34,062 nucleotides of DNA from positions 1-34,062 of the forward strand of contig JAICJC010000029.1 of NCBI GenBank assembly GCA_025928655.1, written 5' to 3'. The stretch's first letter is position 1, and each line of letters opens with the position of its first letter. The notes beneath the pieces were generated by a model, which worked only from the letters and a program-made list of their open reading frames with translations, did not search any database and was not told the origin of the DNA. This DNA is from Thermoleophilia bacterium. Its GTDB lineage: Bacteria > Actinomycetota > Thermoleophilia > Gaiellales > JAICJC01. Shown one piece after another: positions 29,252 to 34,062 of the stretch. The translations under genes were made by a program, and so were the position numbers.

Positions 29252-30277
29252 ATGGACCTCGACGCCCTCGTCTCCGACGCCCAGGCGCGCATCGCCGCGG
29301 CGACCGGCTCGGCCGCGCTCGAGCAGGTCCGCATCGACGTCCTCGGGCGCAAGGCGCCGCTCGTCCTCGCCCTGCGCGAGCTGGGGTCGCTCGACCCCGA
29401 GGAGCGGCGGGCCCGCGGCGCCGATCTGAACCGGGCCCGGCGGTCGCTGGAGGAGCTCGTCGACCGCCGCGCGCGCGAGCTGGCGGAGGCCGAGCTCGAG
29501 GAGCGGCTGCGCTCCGACCGGCTCGACGTGACGCTGCCCGGGATCGTGCCGCCGCGCGGGTACACCCACCTGATCGAGGGGACGCGGCGTGACATCCTCG
29601 ACGTGTTCGTCGGGTTCGGCTACCGCATGGTGGACGGGCCGGAGATCGACACGGTGCACTACAACTTCGACGCGCTCAACCACGCGCCCACGCACCCGTC
29701 GCGGCAGGTCACCGACACGTTCTACGTCTGCGACGACGTCGTCCTGCGCACGCACACCTCGCCGGTGCAGATCCGCACGATGGAGGCGGGGCCGCCGCCG
29801 GTCTACATGGCCACCGCCGGCCGCTGCTATCGGCGCGACACGCCCGACGCGACCCACACCGCGATGTTCACGCAGATCGAGGGCCTGGTGGTCGACCGCG
29901 GCATCACGCTCGGCCACCTCAAAGGGACGCTGCTCGGCTTCGCCCGGGCGATCTTCGGGGCCGAGCGCGAGGTGCGCCTGCGGCCGCATTTCTTCCCGTT
30001 CACGGAGCCGTCCGTCGAGGTCGACGTCAGCTGCTTCAACTGCGCCCGGGACGGCTCGCCCTGCCGCGTGTGCCGGGGCGAGGGCTGGGTGGAGATCCTC
30101 GGCGCCGGGATGGTCGACCCCAACCTCTACGGGTACGTCGACGGCTACGACCCGGAGGAGGTGTCGGGCTTCGCGTTCGGCATGGGCGTCGAGCGGGTGG
30201 CCGGCCTGCGCCACGACATCCCCGACATCCGGCTCCTGTGGGAGAACGACCTGCGGTTCATGGAGCAGTTCGGATGA
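29252..30277 (+). CDS. pheS: Phenylalanyl-tRNA synthetase alpha subunit
   Basis: 341 residues, normal length. An N-terminal coiled coil (LEQVRIDVLGRKAPLVLALR to ELEERLRSDRLDVTLPG) is followed by the class II core: RGYTHLIEGTRRDILDVFVG (motif 1), GPEIDTVHYNFDALNHAPTH, RTHTSPVQIRTM, GRCYRRDTPDATHTAMFTQI (motif 2), PHFFPFTEPSVEVDVSC with a Cys pair CFNC and second pair CRVC as in many bacterial PheS, and motif 3 FGMGVERVAGLRHDI. It catalyses Phe-tRNA charging with PheT, whose ATG overlaps its stop (ATGA). Confidence 0.98.
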   Translation: MDLDALVSDAQARIAAATGSAALEQVRIDVLGRKAPLVLALRELGSLDPEERRARGADLNRARRSLEELVDRRARELAEAELEERLRSDRLDVTLPGIVPPRGYTHLIEGTRRDILDVFVGFGYRMVDGPEIDTVHYNFDALNHAPTHPSRQVTDTFYVCDDVVLRTHTSPVQIRTMEAGPPPVYMATAGRCYRRDTPDATHTAMFTQIEGLVVDRGITLGHLKGTLLGFARAIFGAEREVRLRPHFFPFTEPSVEVDVSCFNCARDGSPCRVCRGEGWVEILGAGMVDPNLYGYVDGYDPEEVSGFAFGMGVERVAGLRHDIPDIRLLWENDLRFMEQFG

Positions 30278-32631
30278 GGGTGCCGGTTTCGTGGCTGCGC
30301 GAGTACGTCTCGTTCGACCTCCCCCCGCGGGAGCTGGGCGAGCGGCTGTCGATGACCGGGACGAAGCTCGAGGCGCTGCACCGCCGCGGCGTCCCGCGTG
30401 CCCTCGAGCGCTACAGGGTGGGCCGCGTGCTCTCCCGCGAGCAGCACCCGAACGCCGACCGCCTGAGCCTGTGCAGCGTCGACATCGGCGCCGGCGAGCC
30501 GCAGCAGATCGTGTGTGGCGCGCGCAACTTCGAGGCCGGCGCGACGGTCGCCGTCGCTCTCCCGGGGGCCGTCCTGCCCGACGGCACCGAGCTGCGGGTC
30601 GCGAAGCTGCGCGGCCTCGAGTCGCACGGGATGATGCTCTCGGAGCGCGAGCTCGACCTGGGCCAGGACCACGACGGGATCATGCTGCTGCCCGACGACT
30701 GGCCGGTGGGCGACGCGCTCATCGACCACCTCGCGATCGCCGACGACGTGCTCGAGTTCGAGATCACGTCCAACCGGCCGGACTGCCAGAACGTCCACGG
30801 CATCGCCCGCGAGGTGTCGGCCGTGCTCGACACCGACCTCGCCGACTGGCCGGGGACGGAGCCCGAGCCGACCGGAGAGGGGAAGGCCGAGGACTACGTG
30901 AAGGCGCGAATCGACGCGCCCGACATGTGCCCCCGCTGGGCGGCGCGCGTCTTCACGAACGTGCGCGTGGGGCCCTCGCCGCCGTGGCTGAAGGCCCGCA
31001 TCAGCGCGGCCGGCATGCGGCCGATCTCCAACGTCGTCGACATCACGAACTACGTCATGCTCGCGATCGGCGAGCCCACCCACGCGTTCGACCTCGACAA
31101 GGTGGCCGGGCGCGAGATCATCGTGCGCCGGGCGGCCGACGGCGAGCGGGTGACGACCCTCGACGGTCAGGACCGCGTCCTCGACACCGACACGCTCGTG
31201 ATCGCCGACGCCGAGAAGCCGTCCGCGGTGGCGGGTCTGATGGGGTCGGAGTGGAGCGAGGTCACCGCCGGGACGACCACCGTGCTGATGGAGTGCGCCA
31301 ACTTCGACGGGCCCACCACGCAGGCGTCGTCGATCCGGCTCGGGCTGCGGACGGAGGGGTCGAGCCGGTGGGAGAAGGGCCTCGATCCGCACCTGCCCCC
31401 CAAGGCGCTGCGGCTTGCCTCCCAGCTGATGGTGGAGCTGGCCGGCGCGACCCTCGTCCCCGGCGAGATCGACCTCCACGGCGACCTGCCCGAGCCGCCC
31501 GTCGTTCCCCTGCGGCGGGAGCGGCTTGAGGGCCTGATCGGGGTCGCGTACGCCGACGACGAGGTCGACCGCGCGCTGGGCCGGCTCGGCTACGAGTGGG
31601 AGGGCCCGGGCTGGCGGGTGCCGACATGGCGGGCGGCCGACACGACCCGCGAGGTCGACCTGATCGAGGAGGTCGCGCGCATCCGCGGGCTCGAACGCGT
31701 GCCGGCCGAGATGCCGGGCGGCCATCCCGGCGGCGGGCGCCTGAACCCGGACGAGCGGCTGCGGCGCAGGGTGGTCGACGTGCTTCGCGGCGCCGGCCTC
31801 TCGGAGGCGGCCACCCTGACGCTCTGGGATCTCGGCATGCCCGAGCGTCTGCGGCTCGGAGCCGGCGACCGCCGGGCCGCCCTGGTGGAGCTCCAGAACC
31901 CCATGAGCGCCGAGTGGGCGGCGATGCGCACGCTCGTCTTCCCGGGTCTGCTGGGGTCGGCCCGCCGCAACCTGGCGATGTCGGCCCCGCGGGTCGCGCT
32001 GTTCGAGATCGGCCACGTGTTCCTGAAGGGCGACGGCCGGCTCCCCGACCAGCCCTCGCGCGTCGCCGGCGTCCTGGCCGGCGAGGGGGCGGGCTTCTTC
32101 GCGGCCAAGGGCGTGGTCGAGGCGCTGTTCGAGGCCGCCCGGGTCGAGGCGCCCGCGTTCCGGCCCGTCGACGAGCCGTTCCTGCATCCGGGCCGGGCAG
32201 CGGCCGCCGGCGACGGCTTCGTCGGCGAGCTGCACCCGCTCGTCGCCGAGGCGTTCGAGCTCGAGCCCGGCGTGGCGGTCTTCGAGCTCGGCCTGGACGG
32301 CCTGCGCGGGCGGCCGCCCGAGCTGGTGCTCTACCGCGACGTCACGAGCTTCCCGCCGCTGCGGCAGGACATCGCCGTCGTCGTCGCCGAGGACGTGCCT
32401 GCGGGCAGGGTGGTCGAGGTGGTGCGGTCAGCCGGCGGCGCGGAGCTCACCCGGATCGAGGTGTTCGACGTCTACCGCGGGCCCCAGGTGGGGGAGGGGC
32501 GGAAGAGCCTCGCCCTGCATCTCGTCTTCCAGGCGCCCGACCGCACCCTGACGGACGCCGAGGCTGACGCGGTGCGCGAGCGGATCGTGGCGGCCCTTGC
32601 AGCCGAGGTCGGCGGCGAGCTGCGGGCGTGA
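30274..32631 (+). CDS. pheT: Phenylalanyl-tRNA synthetase beta subunit
   Basis: 785 residues. An EMAP-type tRNA-binding domain (VGRVLSREQHPNADRLSLCS, GARNFEAGATVAVALPGAVL, 40-150) is followed by the B3/4 editing domain (MRPISNVVDITNYVMLAIGE, PTHAFDLDKVAGREI), the B5 domain (LIGVAYADDEVDRALGRLGY), a catalytic-like core (EEVARIRGLERVPAEMP, LQNPMSAEWAAMRTLVFPGL) and the C-terminal ferredoxin-fold anticodon-binding domain (FPPLRQDIAVVVAEDVPAGR). It recognises tRNA-Phe and edits mischarged tyrosine. The ATG overlaps pheS and the stop overlaps the Nif3-like gene's GTG. Confidence 0.98.
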   Translation: MRVPVSWLREYVSFDLPPRELGERLSMTGTKLEALHRRGVPRALERYRVGRVLSREQHPNADRLSLCSVDIGAGEPQQIVCGARNFEAGATVAVALPGAVLPDGTELRVAKLRGLESHGMMLSERELDLGQDHDGIMLLPDDWPVGDALIDHLAIADDVLEFEITSNRPDCQNVHGIAREVSAVLDTDLADWPGTEPEPTGEGKAEDYVKARIDAPDMCPRWAARVFTNVRVGPSPPWLKARISAAGMRPISNVVDITNYVMLAIGEPTHAFDLDKVAGREIIVRRAADGERVTTLDGQDRVLDTDTLVIADAEKPSAVAGLMGSEWSEVTAGTTTVLMECANFDGPTTQASSIRLGLRTEGSSRWEKGLDPHLPPKALRLASQLMVELAGATLVPGEIDLHGDLPEPPVVPLRRERLEGLIGVAYADDEVDRALGRLGYEWEGPGWRVPTWRAADTTREVDLIEEVARIRGLERVPAEMPGGHPGGGRLNPDERLRRRVVDVLRGAGLSEAATLTLWDLGMPERLRLGAGDRRAALVELQNPMSAEWAAMRTLVFPGLLGSARRNLAMSAPRVALFEIGHVFLKGDGRLPDQPSRVAGVLAGEGAGFFAAKGVVEALFEAARVEAPAFRPVDEPFLHPGRAAAAGDGFVGELHPLVAEAFELEPGVAVFELGLDGLRGRPPELVLYRDVTSFPPLRQDIAVVVAEDVPAGRVVEVVRSAGGAELTRIEVFDVYRGPQVGEGRKSLALHLVFQAPDRTLTDAEADAVRERIVAALAAEVGGELRA

Positions 32632-33476
32632 GGCGCGACGACCTCGTCGGACGGCTGGACGCGTACTTCGGCACCCTGTCCGTGCGCGGGGACGACTGGC
32701 GCCGGCTGTTCGACCTCGTCTATCCGGAGCCGTACTGGCGCGAGTACGCCGAGCCGGGGTACGAGGGCCGCTGGAACGGCCTGCTCGTGCGGGGCGCGGA
32801 CGAGGTCGAGCGGGTCGCGGCCTGCGTCTTTCCGTCCGATCGGGTCGTGGGCCTGCTGGAGCCCGGGACGTTCCTGTTCTCCGAGCACCCGATCGACTAC
32901 GGCGACGAGCCCGGCTTCCTGCCGCTCGCCCGGGAGACGTTCGCGCGCATGCGCCGCGACGGGATCGGCTTCTACCACGTGCACGCGCCGATCGACCAGC
33001 ATCCCGAGGTCTCGCCGTCGCGCCTGTGCGCGGCCGCGATGGGCGTGCCGGTCGCCGAGGAGTACCTGCCGATCGCCGAGGGCATCGGCGGCGGCGCGGC
33101 CGTCATCGGCGACTCCGACGCGACGCTCGACGAGCTGGCCGAGCGCCTGGCGGCCGAGCTGGGGCCGGAGGTGCCGGTCACGGTGGTGCGCCGCCGCGCC
33201 GGCACGGACGCCGCCGGCCGGGTGGCGGTCGTCGGCGGCGGGGGCGCCGATCGCGAGGCGCTGGTCGAGTCGCTCGCCCGTGGCTCTCAGAGCTTCGTCA
33301 CGGGCGGCGTCTTCACCCGCTGGGCGGCGGAGTTTCTCGCCCTGGCCGAGGAGCGCGACGTCGGCGTGATCGACGGCACTCACTACGGCACCGAGATCCC
33401 GCCGCAGCGCGCGATGGTGGGTTGGTTCCGGGAGCTCGGGCTCGAGGCCGAGTTCGTCCCGGACGGCCCCAAGTAG
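32628..33476 (+). CDS. Nif3-like dinuclear metal-centre family protein
   Basis: 282 residues. Metal-ligand motifs of the Nif3/YbgI family are present in weakened form: SEHPIDYGDEPG, YHVHAPIDQHPEVSP (His and Asp ligands), and the C-terminal GTHYGTEIPPQRAMVGWFRE with the paired His and Glu. The middle VAVVGGGGADREALVESLAR, SQSFVTGGVFTRW matches the family's insert domain. Members are hexameric and bind two metals; activity is unsettled (GTP cyclohydrolase-like or phosphatase claims). The GTG overlaps pheT by 4 bp, so it is co-expressed with pheST; no functional tie is obvious. Confidence 0.8.
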   Translation: MRRDDLVGRLDAYFGTLSVRGDDWRRLFDLVYPEPYWREYAEPGYEGRWNGLLVRGADEVERVAACVFPSDRVVGLLEPGTFLFSEHPIDYGDEPGFLPLARETFARMRRDGIGFYHVHAPIDQHPEVSPSRLCAAAMGVPVAEEYLPIAEGIGGGAAVIGDSDATLDELAERLAAELGPEVPVTVVRRRAGTDAAGRVAVVGGGGADREALVESLARGSQSFVTGGVFTRWAAEFLALAEERDVGVIDGTHYGTEIPPQRAMVGWFRELGLEAEFVPDGPK

Positions 33477-33543
33477 CGCGCTTGCCCGGTCGCGGCCGGC
33501 GCCTGTGTAACGACGGTCGCACTGCATCCGGATCCCGGGGTGT

Positions 33544-33571
33544 GGAACACCTCGGCGCGGCTCCATAGCCT
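33544..33571 (+). promoter_or_regulatory. Putative promoter for the small secreted protein gene
   Basis: GGAACA (33544-33549), 16 bp, TAGCCT (33566-33571), about 40 nt before the ATG. The GGAAC box resembles an ECF-sigma -35, but the -10 fits sigma-70 better. Weak evidence. Confidence 0.25.
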
Positions 33572-33610
33572 GGGGCACATGATTTTCCATCCCCCCGGAA
33601 GGAACCAGAC

Positions 33611-33985
33611 ATGATCACCATCGCTCGCACCAGCCGGGCAGCCCTCGTGGCCGCCGCCGCGCTGGCAATCGCCGCGCCGATCGCTTCCGCCAAGCCGATG
33701 GGCCCCGTGAGCCCGATCGTCTCGACGAGCCAGGCGTACCAGGGGACGTACCGGCCGGCGAACACGAACGTGCAGGTGCCGCCGGACCGCCAGGACAAGG
33801 TGGGCACGCTCTCGCAGGCGACGAACGTCCATCAGCTCCCTGCCGTGACGACCAAGACCGTGACCGAGAGCTCGTTCAGCTGGACGTCGGCGACCATCGG
33901 CGCGGGCTTCATCCTCGCGATCGTCCTCGTCGGCGGCGGGGCCATCGGCCTCCGCGGCGGCCGGCGGATGGCGCTTGGCGTCTGA
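33611..33985 (+). CDS. Small secreted, C-terminally membrane-anchored protein
   Basis: 124 residues. An N-terminal signal peptide (ARTSRAALVAAAALAIAAPI, cleavage near ASA-KP at ~27) is followed by a ~60-residue polar, Thr/Gln/Val-rich region and a single C-terminal helix (TIGAGFILAIVLVGGGAIGL) ending in a short basic tail RGGRRMALGV. The mature part would face outside with the tail inside. I recognise no family; such proteins are common in actinobacteria. The ATG at 33611 is behind GGAAGGAA. It stands alone after the Nif3-like gene. Confidence 0.7.
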   Translation: MITIARTSRAALVAAAALAIAAPIASAKPMGPVSPIVSTSQAYQGTYRPANTNVQVPPDRQDKVGTLSQATNVHQLPAVTTKTVTESSFSWTSATIGAGFILAIVLVGGGAIGLRGGRRMALGV

Positions 33986-34015
33986 GACCGATCCCGACGG
34001 TTCGTGACGCCTCGC

Positions 34016-34050
34016 CGGGGGGGGGCCGACGGGGGCCCCCCCCCCCCCAA
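34016..34050. other. G/C homopolymer stretch near window end, likely assembly artefact
   Basis: Runs of nine or more G and about fourteen C with only a few interruptions in the last 45 bases. This is unlike anything else in the window and is most simply explained as a poor-quality contig end. Confidence 0.6.
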
Positions 34051-34062
34051 GGCCCCGGCTAA

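Noticed and set aside
29589-32567. Long alternative frames on both strands across pheS-pheT
   Set aside because: Composition is that of GC-rich shadow frames; pheS and pheT account for the region fully.
33539-33551. GGTGT-GGA-ACACC palindrome
   Set aside because: Same size as the repeat cores but the centre is GGA, not CAG/CTG, and the arms do not extend; noted as possible decayed copy only.
33832-34050. Minus-strand open frame at the window end
   Set aside because: Antisense to the small secreted protein and runs into the homopolymer artefact; no domain features.

Overview
This is a high-GC, densely packed bacterial segment, most likely from an uncultured actinobacterium. The class Thermoleophilia (Gaiellales/Solirubrobacterales type) is my best guess, from codon bias, gene content, lipoproteins with glycine-rich linkers and the frequency of leaderless start sites; no rRNA is present to confirm it. 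The last ~45 bases are a G/C homopolymer mess, which suggests a contig end.

Layout. 1-4121 is all minus strand: a truncated FtsX-like permease, a LysR regulator overlapping a class II histone-deacetylase-type hydrolase, and an orphan lipoprotein. 4208-9395 is a complete branched-chain amino acid type ABC importer (binding protein, LivH, LivM, LivG, LivF) with 1-4 bp overlaps from livH onward. It is followed by a 43-codon membrane smORF on the minus strand and a second LysR paralogue. 10579-13193 holds a four-helix membrane protein, a NUDIX hydrolase, a methyltransferase pseudogene with several frameshifts, and an F420-dependent-reductase-like protein. 13300-15201 is thrS.

15241-24887 is the most distinctive block. 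A GntR/UTRA regulator diverges from an apparent operon encoding a C45-family Ntn amidase/acyltransferase, a creatininase-family amidohydrolase, a complete Dpp-type peptide importer (A, B, C, D, F) and a DmpA/P1 aminopeptidase. A 3-aminobutyryl-CoA ammonia-lyase-like hotdog protein follows immediately behind its own promoter. Together they look like an uptake and breakdown module for an unusual amide or peptide, possibly beta-amino-acid-containing. A phosphoribosyltransferase follows on the minus strand.

25675-33476 is a translation block: infC-rpmI-rplT behind a structured leader with an intrinsic terminator and a short upstream ORF, an rRNA 2'-O-methyltransferase, a DUF4389-like membrane protein and a methyltransferase on the minus strand, then pheS-pheT and a Nif3-like protein. 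A small secreted, membrane-anchored protein ends the window.

Two themes run across the window. (1) Six near-perfect palindromes at four loci share a CAG/CTG centre flanked by varying complementary arms; one lies in frame inside the rRNA methyltransferase gene. (2) Many first-in-operon genes have a TANNNT -10 hexamer ending 6-8 nt before the start codon and no Shine-Dalgarno sequence, which indicates leaderless mRNAs.
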